Source: Bacteroidota bacterium (lineage in GTDB: Bacteria; Bacteroidota; Bacteroidia; AKYH767-A; JAHEYN01). From it: a stretch of 64,000 nucleotides of DNA. The stretch is from positions 1-64,000 of the forward strand of contig JAHEYN010000002.1 in assembly GCA_023251555.1 (NCBI GenBank). The letters run 5' to 3'. Position numbers and translations under genes: made by a program. Every line of letters starts with the position of its first letter. The first letter of the stretch is position 1. Positions 34,623 through 43,292 of this stretch are shown here, piece by piece. The notes beneath the pieces were generated by a model that was not told the DNA's origin, did not search any database, and saw nothing but the letters and a program-made list of their open reading frames with translations.

Positions 34623-35285
34623 ATGATTGCAAGAGATCTTATTAAAGACACCATTCCGCCGCTAAAGACCTCCGACACGGGATTGAAGGCTCTGAGCTGG
34701 ATGGATGAATTCCGTGTCAGTCACCTTCCCATTGTAAATGCCACGACTTTTCTGGGTCTTATTTCGGAGGAAGACATTCTGAATCTCAATGCCCCCGAAC
34801 AGCCTCTGGGCAATCACTCGCTTTCATTAAGCCAGCCCTTTATAGGCGAGTCCCGCCATGTGTATGAGGCCATTAAGCTTATTGCAAGACTCAAGATAGA
34901 TGTGCTTCCCGTGCTTGATGAGGATCAGCAATATCTTGGCCTTATTACGCTTCCGGATCTTGTACAGAGCCTTGCTTCAATAATGGCTATTGAAGGGTCG
35001 GGGTCTGTAGTGGTTCTGGAGTTAAACACCAGAGATTATTCACTCTCAGAAATAGCGCATATTGTGGAAGCTGATGATGCTAAAATTTTAAGCTCATATT
35101 TAACATCTTCCCCCGATTCTGCAAAGCTGGAGCTTACTATCAATATCAATAAGCTTGAAATATCCAGAATACTTGCATCGTTAGCCCGCTATGATTATAA
35201 GGTAATAGCTTCATACCAGGAAAGTGAATATTCCAGGGATCTCCAGACCCGCTTTGATGCACTGATGAATTACCTGAAAATATAA
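34623..35285 (+). CDS. CBS-pair protein with ACT-like C-terminal domain
   Basis: The 220-residue cytoplasmic protein has two CBS motifs (about residues 1-65 with IVNATTFLGLISEEDIL, and about 75-120 with VLPVLDEDQQYLGLITLPDL). A C-terminal ACT-like region follows (about 130-205: VVVLELNTRDYSLSEIAHIV, then LELTININKLEISRILASL). CBS pairs usually bind adenosine nucleotides, and ACT domains small ligands, so it is probably a ligand sensor. The start at ATG 34623 follows the promoter; the longer frame from 34566 overlaps it. Its stop overlaps the next gene's ATG (TAATG), so the two are translationally coupled. Confidence 0.87.
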   Translation: MIARDLIKDTIPPLKTSDTGLKALSWMDEFRVSHLPIVNATTFLGLISEEDILNLNAPEQPLGNHSLSLSQPFIGESRHVYEAIKLIARLKIDVLPVLDEDQQYLGLITLPDLVQSLASIMAIEGSGSVVVLELNTRDYSLSEIAHIVEADDAKILSSYLTSSPDSAKLELTININKLEISRILASLARYDYKVIASYQESEYSRDLQTRFDALMNYLKI

Positions 35286-36730
35286 TGACCGGGAATTTTC
35301 GCCCCGGCCTTTTGTTCCTTAAACTCCTGTTCATCTCACTGGTTCTGCTTTCTTTTGTTCCGGCGTTTGCGCAGGGGACTACTGATAGGCCTGTGCCCGG
35401 TTCATATATTATTATTGACAGCGTGACCGTAACCGGCAACAAGTTGACAAAACCGTACATTATTTTCAGGGAAATAAATTTCAGTGCCGGGGATACTGTT
35501 GTTGCTGATATGCTGGATCCCCTTATGGAAAGAAACAGGAGTAATATACTGAACACTTCCCTTTTTAATTCTGTTGAAATACATATCAGACACATAGATT
35601 CAGTACATGTATCAGTAAATATTTTTCTGGCCGAGCGATGGTATGTATGGCCTAAGCCTCTCTTCGAACTTGCCGACAGAAATTTCAATGTTTGGTGGCA
35701 GACAAAAGAAATAGCAAGGACCAATTACGGGCTTGACCTGGCAATGAACAACTGCCGGGGGCGTAACGAAACACTTCGTCTTACATACAGAATAGGATAC
35801 TCACAGAAATATGCTCTTTCGTACACTATTCCATACCTGTCGAAAAATATGTCAGGCGGGGTTTCTTTTTCATGCTCCTATATTACAGGCCATGAAACTT
35901 CATATAAAACATATGATAACAAACTCCTCTTTTACAATGATCCTTCCCGGTACACCCGCTCTGAATATGCTTATGCCGTGAAATATTCCAGCAGGGCCGG
36001 AATATACAACAGACATTATCTTGCCCTTGAGTATAAAAGCAATATTATTGCTGACAGTATTGCCCGGCTGAATCCTGATTATTTTTTCCGTGGAAGAACC
36101 TCCCAGCAGTATGTGAGTTTCAGCTATCTTTTTAAGCGTGACATGAGAGACTACATTGCATATCCGCTTAAAGGGTATTATTATGATTTTGAAGTAATGA
36201 AAAAAGGCTTTGGATTTCCTTTTGAGAATATTGACCTGATGCATGTTGTTGCCTCCTACAAACAATACTGGCAATTATCGAAGCGATGGTATTTTGCCTC
36301 TATGCTGAAAACTAAACTTTCAGGACCTGCTCCGCAGCCATACTTTAACGAACGTGGCCTTGGATATGGCAGTGATTATGTTCGCTCCTATGAATATTAT
36401 GTAGTGGATGGTGAAAACTTTCTGCTTATGAAGTCAAACCTGAAGTATGAATTAATTTCCCCACATGTGATAAGGACGCGGCTTATCCCGCTTGAAAAAT
36501 TCAGGACAGTACCGTATACTTATTATATTAATTTCTTTTTTGATGCAGGATATGTGTGGGAAAGCCGGCATGCTTTATATTCCACAAATACACTTACAAA
36601 CAGCATATTGCCCGGTGTGGGAGTGGGAATAGATTATGTTACATATTACAGCATGGTCTTCCGGGCTGAGTATGCAATCAATAAATTCCTTGAGCACGAT
36701 ATCTTCCTCCACTTATCAATCCCGATATAA
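35285..36730 (+). CDS. BamA/TamA-like outer-membrane protein with one POTRA domain
   Basis: The 481-residue protein has a signal peptide (LLFISLVLLSFVPAFAQG). A single POTRA-like domain opens with IIDSVTVTGNKLTKPYIIFR (about residues 40-115, with DPLMERNRSNILNTSLFNSV). A C-terminal beta-barrel of the Omp85/surface-antigen type is rich in aromatic strands (FRGRTSQQYVSFSYLFKRD, LGYGSDYVRSYEYYVVDGE) and ends in FLHLSIPI. The (G)LGYGSDYVRGYE-like element corresponds to the conserved L6-type region. It is shorter than BamA and translationally coupled to the CBS protein. A lineage-specific Omp85 protein in outer-membrane transport or assembly is likely; the client is unknown. Confidence 0.85.
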   Translation: MTGNFRPGLLFLKLLFISLVLLSFVPAFAQGTTDRPVPGSYIIIDSVTVTGNKLTKPYIIFREINFSAGDTVVADMLDPLMERNRSNILNTSLFNSVEIHIRHIDSVHVSVNIFLAERWYVWPKPLFELADRNFNVWWQTKEIARTNYGLDLAMNNCRGRNETLRLTYRIGYSQKYALSYTIPYLSKNMSGGVSFSCSYITGHETSYKTYDNKLLFYNDPSRYTRSEYAYAVKYSSRAGIYNRHYLALEYKSNIIADSIARLNPDYFFRGRTSQQYVSFSYLFKRDMRDYIAYPLKGYYYDFEVMKKGFGFPFENIDLMHVVASYKQYWQLSKRWYFASMLKTKLSGPAPQPYFNERGLGYGSDYVRSYEYYVVDGENFLLMKSNLKYELISPHVIRTRLIPLEKFRTVPYTYYINFFFDAGYVWESRHALYSTNTLTNSILPGVGVGIDYVTYYSMVFRAEYAINKFLEHDIFLHLSIPI

Positions 36731-36758
36731 CCGCTCCCCTTTCTTATTCTGCTTCTAG

Positions 36759-37190
36759 TTAATTGTAAACATGAACCAGCGTTCCGTTAAAAGTTGTCTG
36801 GTACTGTTTAAGAGGAAGAGATGCAGGGCCATTGAGTACAGCACCATCCATGATTTGAAATCTTGACCCGCAGCAACTGTCGGCCATGGAAACATTGGAA
36901 GATTCTACTTTTACAAGCGCACAATTATCAGAAGGGCGGTAGGTGCAGTTTCTTTCAAAAGCAAGAAACTCATCGTTTGATTTGCGATAAAGAATAAGTC
37001 CTCTCACTCCCCCTGTAACATATACCCATCCACCGATAGCATTAAGACTTACATAAGCAGGATCGGTGATATAGACATCAAGATTTACAGAAGCATAAGG
37101 GACAGGCTCTGCTGTTTTCCGGCATGACAAAAAGCAGATCAGGAGGAAACTTATACCCAAGAAAATATTCCGGTTGTTTCTTCTTTGCAT
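36759..37190 (-). CDS. lipoprotein with a degenerate Rieske-like domain
   Basis: The 143-residue protein starts with a lipoprotein signal peptide whose lipobox ends FLSC (Cys about residue 23). Its second half reads like a Rieske 2Fe-2S domain: FLAFERNCTYRPSDNCALV, then DSCCGSRFQIMDGAVLNGPA and LPLKQYQTTFNGTLVHVYN. The cluster-ligating His are missing: CTH is CTY, and the usual CPCHGSxF is SCCGSRF. The Cys remain, so it may have lost the cluster or hold metal differently. It converges with the Omp85-like gene and lies upstream of the large cargo gene 37211-39853 on the same strand order. Function unknown. Confidence 0.72.
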   Translation of the reverse strand: MQRRNNRNIFLGISFLLICFLSCRKTAEPVPYASVNLDVYITDPAYVSLNAIGGWVYVTGGVRGLILYRKSNDEFLAFERNCTYRPSDNCALVKVESSNVSMADSCCGSRFQIMDGAVLNGPASLPLKQYQTTFNGTLVHVYN

Positions 37191-37210
37191 GAAAGCAAAG
37201 TTCTTTTTTT

Positions 37211-39853
37211 TTACCGGATGATCAACTTCTGGTTGTACACCACGTTATCGGAGGTAGCAGTTATAAGGTATATACCCGGAGCTAATTTACTTGATTCTTC
37301 AGAGGCTATCATGAAGGTTCCCTGACGGTATGAGGGGGTTACTTTTGTATAGGCTTCCCTTCCGGTCAGGTCAGTAACCACAACAAGAATCTCTTTTGCA
37401 GACGACCCTTGCAGGTTTACAAACAAGTTATTTGCCCTGCCGGAGGGATTGGGGTATACAGAAAAGAGAATTTCCGCATCGGTTTTCACAGACACCAGCA
37501 TTGAATAAGTTGCATGCCCGTCGAAATCAACTTGTTTAATTCTATAGTAAGAAGTTCCGCTTACGGGTGTTTCGTCCACTGCATTGTAGTTATTAACTGA
37601 ACTGCTGTTTCCTGCGCCGTTTACAGATACAACAGTCTCAAAAATCTGGTTATCTGTGGTTCTTTCTATGGTGAATAAACTGTTGTTTTTTTCCGAAGCG
37701 GTTGTCCATTTGAAATTTACCACCCGCCGTTCTTTATCGTATTGAGCATTAAAGTTCTGCAGGGCTACAGGCAGCGGGGATGTAAAAGGGTTAACTGAAC
37801 CAAGGTAGAAGGAGTTTGTGAGATTGCCCAGCGCTAAGCCGGTTCTGCGTACAATCGGGTTGGAAGGAACGCCGCCATTGATGCCGGCAGCTCCCACCAC
37901 ACTTCCGGAGAGTGTTAGCCGCAGGTCATTGACATCGGTAATCACCCCGAAGCCTGTGCCTTCCATACGAAGATCGTAAGTCCCGTTTGCGAGCCCGTTA
38001 GCCGTTGAAAGAGTCCAGTAGCTGTCATGCCTTTTCTGAACGGTAGAGGCTCCATCAGCAAATGAAACATTTGTAACAGTAGTTGCGTCTGTGTGTGTTA
38101 CGCTTATGGTACCGCCTGCAGAGGGGGCTACTGTAGGCGCTACGTAAAACGGGCGGTAATCATTGGCAGCGCCGACAGGGAACAGCCCGTTGGAATTGCC
38201 GTCTGCCAAAGCAATAGTGGTAAACCAGCGGGTGAATGTCCCGTTATATAAGAGACCTGAGGTATACGACAGGTTACCTTTTGATGCAGGGCTTGTGCCA
38301 AGCGTAAGCGTATAAGAATTCAGGTTAATATAACCACTGGACATTGTCAACTGGTTGGTAACACCAACGTTTGCATCGAGCGTAACCTGAGGAGCGAAGG
38401 AATAAGTATTGTTAATGGTAAGGTTGTAGAATGCTGTTCCATTTGCATTTCCGGTATTGGGAATACTTTGAGCTGCGGAACTGTTGATTAAAGTGACCGT
38501 GCGGGTTCCTTCCACGAAAGGATCTGCATTGGTGCTGGTATTGGACCAGTTGCCGTTTACGGTAATGTCATGCGTATTGCTGTTGAGGATAGCAGTATTC
38601 TGAAGCAGGAGATTTCCACCTACAGTAATGTCATCCCGCAACAACCTGTTGCTCGTCCCTCCTATTGTGAGGTGATAGTAATTATTGCCGGAAGGGTCTT
38701 CTACGTCAGTTCCTCCGTTGCTGTTATAATTTACAGTGTTTCCGCTTGCGCTGAAGTTAAGGGTCATGTCGTTGTCAATGTCTCCGCCTATGGTGAATGT
38801 AGCATTGGCATTATTTGTAAATGTTCCGTTGGCAGCAGGATCATTGATAACAGACCCGGTAAGCGTAAAACTTCCTGAATTAGTAAAGGAGGCTCCTGTT
38901 TCTGTGTTGATATCAATGTTTGTTCCGAGAGAAAAAGTACCGGAATTGTCCAGGCTAAAATTACTTGCGCCTCCTACATTATCCCCGTCAAGAAGGATAC
39001 TGCCTGTTGCTGAAATAGACGCTCCGCTATTTATAACGACATTACAGTTATTGGTAACAGTTGCTGTTGGCCCGATGCGGATATCAGATGATGATGTAAT
39101 ACTTGCCCCACTGGTAAGAGTAAAACCTGTGCTTCCTGAAGCTGTAAGGTCATCGCTGAGAATAAACACGCAACCTATGGATGTCCCATTGCCGTTTATA
39201 TTAAGATCCCCATTTCCTCCGGAACTGAGATTAAGTGTTCCTGTCCCGTTCATTGTAATGTTATTGGTTGCAACAGTAAGAGGATTGGCATTAACCAGGA
39301 TAGGAGTGGTGTTGTTAAATGTAACGCTGATAGAATTGGCCCCGAATGATACCCGTCCTATTGTTGTAGTCCCACCACCGCTCACAGTAACAGTGCTATT
39401 ATCCCCGTTAAAACTCAGCTGATCAATGGCATAAGTTCCGTTATTAACAAAACTGAAGGTCTTGTTATTATCTTCGAAAATGATCTGGGTACTTGTATTA
39501 TTATCCTGTATTTGCCCTCCGTTATCTACATTGACAGAACCATCATTATGCACTTTCAGGATCCCGGCATTGCTGTTAAAATTCAATATTCCCCCGTTCT
39601 GGACAGTCAGGTTTTGCACATCAACGGTGCCGGTGGGGACAGTAATAGTTTTACCTGCAGGGATGGTGGCATCATCCCCTGAGCCAGGAGTTCCTGCCCC
39701 CCCCCATGAAGCAGCCACATTCCAGGCGCCGCCTGTAGCAGTATAGTTGGTGGCTTCAGAATGTGAATAGCTGAAAAGAAGTGTAAGGAAAAGCAAAAAC
39801 GCCGTTTTTGGCAACTCCTTGCGGGGATTTTTGTTTGGAGTAGATAAGCACAT
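37211..39853 (-). CDS. large T9SS-sorted beta-helix-like surface protein
   Basis: From the ATG at 39853 the protein has 880 residues. A signal peptide (TAFLLFLTLLFSYSHSEA) is followed by TGGAWNVAASWGGAGTPGSGDDATIPAG, a motif common at the start of Bacteroidota parallel-beta-helix proteins. About 500 residues of Asn/Thr/Gly-rich short repeats (GTLNLSSGGNGDLNING, GSVINDPAANGTFTNNA) come next. A fibronectin-like module (LPVALQNFNAQYD, YYRIKQVDFDGHATYS) and a type A sorting domain (VYPNPSGRANNLFV, GIYLITATSDNVVYNQKLII) end it. The last 80 residues closely resemble those of the cargo at 55771. An adhesin-like or surface-layer role is likely. The longer reading from 39892 would use a TTG. Confidence 0.88.
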   Translation of the reverse strand: MCLSTPNKNPRKELPKTAFLLFLTLLFSYSHSEATNYTATGGAWNVAASWGGAGTPGSGDDATIPAGKTITVPTGTVDVQNLTVQNGGILNFNSNAGILKVHNDGSVNVDNGGQIQDNNTSTQIIFEDNNKTFSFVNNGTYAIDQLSFNGDNSTVTVSGGGTTTIGRVSFGANSISVTFNNTTPILVNANPLTVATNNITMNGTGTLNLSSGGNGDLNINGNGTSIGCVFILSDDLTASGSTGFTLTSGASITSSSDIRIGPTATVTNNCNVVINSGASISATGSILLDGDNVGGASNFSLDNSGTFSLGTNIDINTETGASFTNSGSFTLTGSVINDPAANGTFTNNANATFTIGGDIDNDMTLNFSASGNTVNYNSNGGTDVEDPSGNNYYHLTIGGTSNRLLRDDITVGGNLLLQNTAILNSNTHDITVNGNWSNTSTNADPFVEGTRTVTLINSSAAQSIPNTGNANGTAFYNLTINNTYSFAPQVTLDANVGVTNQLTMSSGYINLNSYTLTLGTSPASKGNLSYTSGLLYNGTFTRWFTTIALADGNSNGLFPVGAANDYRPFYVAPTVAPSAGGTISVTHTDATTVTNVSFADGASTVQKRHDSYWTLSTANGLANGTYDLRMEGTGFGVITDVNDLRLTLSGSVVGAAGINGGVPSNPIVRRTGLALGNLTNSFYLGSVNPFTSPLPVALQNFNAQYDKERRVVNFKWTTASEKNNSLFTIERTTDNQIFETVVSVNGAGNSSSVNNYNAVDETPVSGTSYYRIKQVDFDGHATYSMLVSVKTDAEILFSVYPNPSGRANNLFVNLQGSSAKEILVVVTDLTGREAYTKVTPSYRQGTFMIASEESSKLAPGIYLITATSDNVVYNQKLIIR

Positions 39854-39959
39854 AAGCAACAGTCTTGAACTTTGTATATTATTATACCGCAAAGACCCGA
39901 AAGAGGTTACAGGTGACTTCAGAAAATCATTTTAACCCTGCCGGGAAGAGATATTGTTT

Positions 39960-39967
39960 TATCTTTG
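39960..39967 (+). promoter_or_regulatory. -7 element for the Big_5 lipoprotein gene
   Basis: TATCTTTG matches TAnnTTTG; CTG at 39938-39940 lies 19 bases upstream as an imperfect -33 element. It supports ATG 39984 over the frame's first codon at 39954. Confidence 0.5.
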
Positions 39968-39983
39968 TAAGCCAGCTGTTTTT

Positions 39984-41621
39984 ATGATGAAAAAAGTCAG
40001 AAATCCGCATTTTTATTTTATATTTCTGCTTTTTAATTCCTGTGCGAATATTGTTACGCCCGGCGGAGGCATTAAGGACAGCACCTCTCCGGTCCCCCTC
40101 CGGTACACTCCCGGAAATAATAGCATAAACTACCGGGATCGCAGTTTTAATGTTTCATTTAATGAGTATATACAATTAAAAGATCTGGATAATCAACTGA
40201 TTATTTCTCCACCTCTGAAAGAGGCTCCTGACGTTGAAGTAAGGAAAAAAAATCTGAGAGTACACTGGAAGGATTCACTTCCTGATAATACTACCTATAA
40301 TTTTAATTTTGGGGGATCTGTGGCGGATCTTAATGAGGGGAATGTCCTTGAAAATTTTAAATATACTTTTTCAACAGGATCATACATTGATTCCCTTTCT
40401 GTCAGGGGTTCTGTTTATTCTGCTTTTGAGCGCATACCCCAGCCGGGAACACTTGTGATGCTTTATGGGGAAACCAGTGATGATTCTGTATTCAGCAGGG
40501 GCAGGCCTCTTTATTTTTCAAAAACAAATGCAGAAGGCGATTTTGTAATTAATAATTTAAAACCCGGCCGCTTCAGAATAACAGCATTGAAAGACATGAA
40601 CAGCAATTATCATTATGACCAGCCGGGAGAATCCATAGCTTTTGGCGACAACCTTATCAACAGCACTGACACAAACAGGTTGCATCTCCTTTTGTTCCAG
40701 GAACTCAAAGAGCCACAAAGAATATTGAAAACATATCAGGAATATCCCGGTAAAATCAATATCATTTTCCATCATGCTGTCGAAATGGCGGCGGTCCACC
40801 CGTTGTATGCCTCAGGGAAGAAAGGGTGGGAACTCCGGGAGTTGTCTGCCGGAAAAGACACGCTTATATACTGGTACACGGATCTCTATGCGGATACATT
40901 AGCGCTTGAGGTTTTATATTCCTCCGGTATGCGGGATACAGTCAGGGTGCCCATAAAAGCAAAAGCCGAGAAATCGGGCAGGCGGGGAGAAGCATCAAAC
41001 AAGCCGGCTGTAAAAAGTAACACTGCAGGCTTTTTGGATCTTAACACCCCTTTATTCCTTACGGCTTCCAATCCGCTGAAAGAATATGACCGGAAGAAGA
41101 TAATACTGTATGCAGACAGTATTCCTGCCGAAGGGATGGAGCTGAAGTCTGAAGATCCGGCTCTCAGAAACATTTCTGTACTATACCCGTGGAAAGAGAA
41201 TACCTCATACCGCCTCCTGTTGCTGCCTTCTGCCATGGAGAATATTTTTGGCCAGCAAAACGACACCCTGCAGATTTCTTTCAGGACAAGGGCGTTAAGT
41301 GATTATGGCAGCATAAATCTGAAAATCAGGGGAAAAGAGGGTCCCCGATTGCCATACATTCTCCAGATGGTATCAGATCCTGGAGGGCCGGCTGCGAGGG
41401 AATACGTTGTAAAGGGAGATACAAGCATTGGCGTTACATACCTGCTGCCCGGAAAATATATGCTTAAGCTGATTGAGGATAAGAATGGAAACGGGAAATG
41501 GGATACGGGGGATTATTATTCACATAAACAGCCCGAAAAAGTTATCTGTTACCCGGACAAGGTAACCATTAGAGCCAATTGGGACATGGATTTGCTGTGG
41601 GAGATTCCGGGAGATAAATAG
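39984..41621 (+). CDS. Ig-like (Big_5) domain outer-membrane lipoprotein
   Basis: The 545-residue protein is a predicted lipoprotein (lipobox near FLLFNSCAN). It is followed by the Bacteroidota-specific Big_5 Ig-like domain with GGGIKDSTSPVPLRYTPGNN, NVSFNEYIQLKDLDNQLIIS and the LPDNTTYNFNFGGSVADLNE motif (about residues 25-130). A carboxypeptidase-regulatory-like domain appears later (GDFVINNLKPGRFRITALKD). The last part repeats a similar fold (YMLKLIEDKNGNGKWDTGDYY). It is common across Bacteroidota as a surface or periplasmic lipoprotein of unknown role. A promoter box precedes ATG 39984, and ATG 39987 is also possible. Confidence 0.82.
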   Translation: MMKKVRNPHFYFIFLLFNSCANIVTPGGGIKDSTSPVPLRYTPGNNSINYRDRSFNVSFNEYIQLKDLDNQLIISPPLKEAPDVEVRKKNLRVHWKDSLPDNTTYNFNFGGSVADLNEGNVLENFKYTFSTGSYIDSLSVRGSVYSAFERIPQPGTLVMLYGETSDDSVFSRGRPLYFSKTNAEGDFVINNLKPGRFRITALKDMNSNYHYDQPGESIAFGDNLINSTDTNRLHLLLFQELKEPQRILKTYQEYPGKINIIFHHAVEMAAVHPLYASGKKGWELRELSAGKDTLIYWYTDLYADTLALEVLYSSGMRDTVRVPIKAKAEKSGRRGEASNKPAVKSNTAGFLDLNTPLFLTASNPLKEYDRKKIILYADSIPAEGMELKSEDPALRNISVLYPWKENTSYRLLLLPSAMENIFGQQNDTLQISFRTRALSDYGSINLKIRGKEGPRLPYILQMVSDPGGPAAREYVVKGDTSIGVTYLLPGKYMLKLIEDKNGNGKWDTGDYYSHKQPEKVICYPDKVTIRANWDMDLLWEIPGDK

Positions 41622-41744
41622 TGGACTACGCCACGATACAGTGTAACAGAGGAATGGGCTAAAAAAATGGGAGCCTGGTTCTAAGGGAGGCAGTTGTGTG
41701 GTATTTTCCTGTTAAGCCATAGGGAAACAATTTAAAAGAGCGTA

Positions 41745-41778
41745 TTGTAAAGAAGTTATTATTTATTATTTACCTTTG
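41745..41778 (+). promoter_or_regulatory. predicted promoter for the lipocalin-like lipoprotein
   Basis: TACCTTTG at 41771-41778 matches TAnnTTTG; TTG at 41745-41747 is 23 bases upstream, at the long end of the accepted spacing. The ATG is at 41804. Confidence 0.55.
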
Positions 41779-41803
41779 CAGCAAATTTAAAAATCCAATC
41801 AAG

Positions 41804-42415
41804 ATGAACAAGAAATTCAGAAACGCGTTAACCTTTGCTGTTGCAGCGGTTATCATGGGGCCTATGTTCTCGGGCTGTAAAAAAGGAGACAACGATCCCT
41901 TTTTCTCCTTTCGTTCAAGAGCCGGAAGGGTAGAAGGCAAATGGGCTGTTTCCAAAGGAAGCGGAACCAGTGTTGATAACAACCAGAAAACCACTACGTG
42001 GACCTATGCCAATCCTGTTTATACGAAAGTAAAGGACGGGAATACCAGTACAGATTCCATTACATATACTTATGAATTCACCAAAGACGGGAAGTTTACT
42101 TTTACAGAGATACAGACTGAAAACGGGACAACCTCGACCTCAACTGTGACCGGTACATGGAATTTCACAGACGGAGTTGGAGATAAGCCGAACAAATCCC
42201 AAATCATCCTTACCACCGGAACTGTAACCTGGACTATGACTTATAACGGGTCATCAAGTTCCTATACAAGCAGTTATACCGGCAGCAATGCTCCGGTTCA
42301 GGTGTATGATTTAGACAAACTTGCAAACACCGAGATGGTATGGAAATGGTCAGACAGCAGTACTACCGGAAGCAATACCAGCAGCGATTCCGGAGAGTGG
42401 ACGCTGACACAGTAA
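41804..42415 (+). CDS. lipocalin-like lipoprotein
   Basis: The 203-residue protein has a lipoprotein signal (lipobox MFSGC, Cys about residue 25) and a mature domain with the beta pattern of lipocalin-like Bacteroidota lipoproteins: GKWAVSKGSG, YTYEFTKDGKFTFTEIQTE, TGTWNFTDGVGDK and TEMVWKWSDSS near the end. Many Ser/Thr in the mid-part make a long insert. It has its own promoter and a strong terminator, so it is monocistronic. Ligand unknown. Confidence 0.8.
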   Translation: MNKKFRNALTFAVAAVIMGPMFSGCKKGDNDPFFSFRSRAGRVEGKWAVSKGSGTSVDNNQKTTTWTYANPVYTKVKDGNTSTDSITYTYEFTKDGKFTFTEIQTENGTTSTSTVTGTWNFTDGVGDKPNKSQIILTTGTVTWTMTYNGSSSSYTSSYTGSNAPVQVYDLDKLANTEMVWKWSDSSTTGSNTSSDSGEWTLTQ

Positions 42416-42441
42416 TTTATTTTCATTAAACATTCATTTTT

Positions 42442-42473
42442 AACCCCGGCAGGAAACCTGCCGGGGTTTTTTG
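42442..42473 (+). terminator. strong intrinsic terminator
   Basis: A perfect 12-bp stem (42442-42453 with 42457-42468) with a three-base loop is followed by T6. It lies 27 bases after the lipocalin-like gene and before the rplU promoter. Confidence 0.92.
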
Positions 42474-42484
42474 TTTCTTCATAT

Positions 42485-42516
42485 TTTGCAGGTTTAGTTT
42501 ATTTTCATTAAACTTG
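42485..42516 (+). promoter_or_regulatory. predicted promoter for rplU-rpmA
   Basis: TTTG at 42485-42488, a 20-base spacer and TAAACTTG at 42509-42516 (one base off TAnnTTTG) lie 38 bases before the rplU ATG. Confidence 0.55.
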
Positions 42517-42553
42517 CGTCCCTTTTTAGTAAAAACATTAATTCTGAAGAATC

Positions 42554-42961
42554 ATGTATGCAATAGTTAATATAGCCGGGCAACAATTTAAGGTGCAAAA
42601 GGACCAGTCTATTTTTGTTCACAGGCTTGAGGGGGACGAAGGGAAGAAATTAAACTTTACAGAGGTGCTGCTGGTAGATGAGGGAGGAAAAGTAACCGTT
42701 GGGGCGCCCCATATTGAGGGGGCTTCTGTTTCAGCCAAAATACTGAATCATGCAAGGGCGGACAAGGTTCTTGTTTTTAAGAAAAAAAGAAGGAAAGGAT
42801 ACCAGAAACTCAACGGACACAGGCAGTATATGACGAAAATTCAGGTTGAAAAGATACAGCTTAAAGGTTCCGGGGCGAAGCAGGAAACGGCTGATGCCGA
42901 TGTAAAGCCTGTTGCAGCTAAAAAGCTCGCAACTAAGAAGGCCGTAAAGAAGGAAGAATAA
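42554..42961 (+). CDS. rplU: 50S ribosomal protein L21
   Basis: L21 binds 23S rRNA in the large subunit. The 135-residue protein begins MYAIVNIAGQQFKVQ and contains the family KKRRKGYQKLNGHRQYMTKIQVEKI (about residues 76-100; quoted here only in outline). The last ~30 residues are a Lys/Ala-rich tail (KPVAAKKLATKKAVKKEE) that goes beyond the usual ~103-residue bacterial L21, as seen in several Bacteroidota. It is followed after 14 bases by rpmA in the standard order. Confidence 0.96.
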   Translation: MYAIVNIAGQQFKVQKDQSIFVHRLEGDEGKKLNFTEVLLVDEGGKVTVGAPHIEGASVSAKILNHARADKVLVFKKKRRKGYQKLNGHRQYMTKIQVEKIQLKGSGAKQETADADVKPVAAKKLATKKAVKKEE

Positions 42962-42975
42962 AAATATAAAATACC

Positions 42976-43239
42976 ATGGCACATAAAAAAGGCGCAGGAA
43001 GTTCCAAGAACGGAAGAGAATCACACAGCAAACGACTGGGGATAAAGATATTCGGCGGGCAGTTTGCCAGTGCCGGAAACATTATTGTACGCCAGAGAGG
43101 GACCAAGCATTTTCCCGACACCCATGTGGGCATGGGAAAAGATCACACCCTGTTTGCGTTGACAGACGGGAAAGTGGTATTTCGCAAGAAGTCAGGAGAG
43201 AAATCCTATGTTTCGATAGAACCTGTTGCAAAGGCGTGA
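42976..43239 (+). CDS. rpmA: 50S ribosomal protein L27
   Basis: L27 lies at the peptidyl-transferase centre with its N-terminal tail. The 87-residue protein starts [20 protein letters not shown], which is the already mature form without the Firmicutes cleavable leader, and contains [21 protein letters not shown] and DGKVVFRKK. It is co-transcribed with rplU, and the operon ends at the terminator at 43262-43292. Confidence 0.97.
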   Translation: MAHKKGAGSSKNGRESHSKRLGIKIFGGQFASAGNIIVRQRGTKHFPDTHVGMGKDHTLFALTDGKVVFRKKSGEKSYVSIEPVAKA

Positions 43240-43261
43240 AGGATGATTGGAAAAGATGAGG

Positions 43262-43292
43262 AGCCTGGTGCAGAATTGCATCAGGCTTTTTT
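43262..43292. terminator. terminator shared by rpmA and the 3' end of the Nudix gene
   Basis: An 11-bp stem (43262-43272 with 43277-43287, one G-U) and a four-base loop precede T6 at 43287-43292. The hairpin covers the stop codon of the convergent Nudix gene. An A-tract is not seen on the other side, so it mainly ends the rplU-rpmA message. Confidence 0.8.

Noticed and set aside
38736-39422. 228-codon plus-strand frame inside the beta-helix cargo gene
   Set aside because: Shadow frame produced by the repetitive, Asn/Thr-rich coding DNA on the minus strand.
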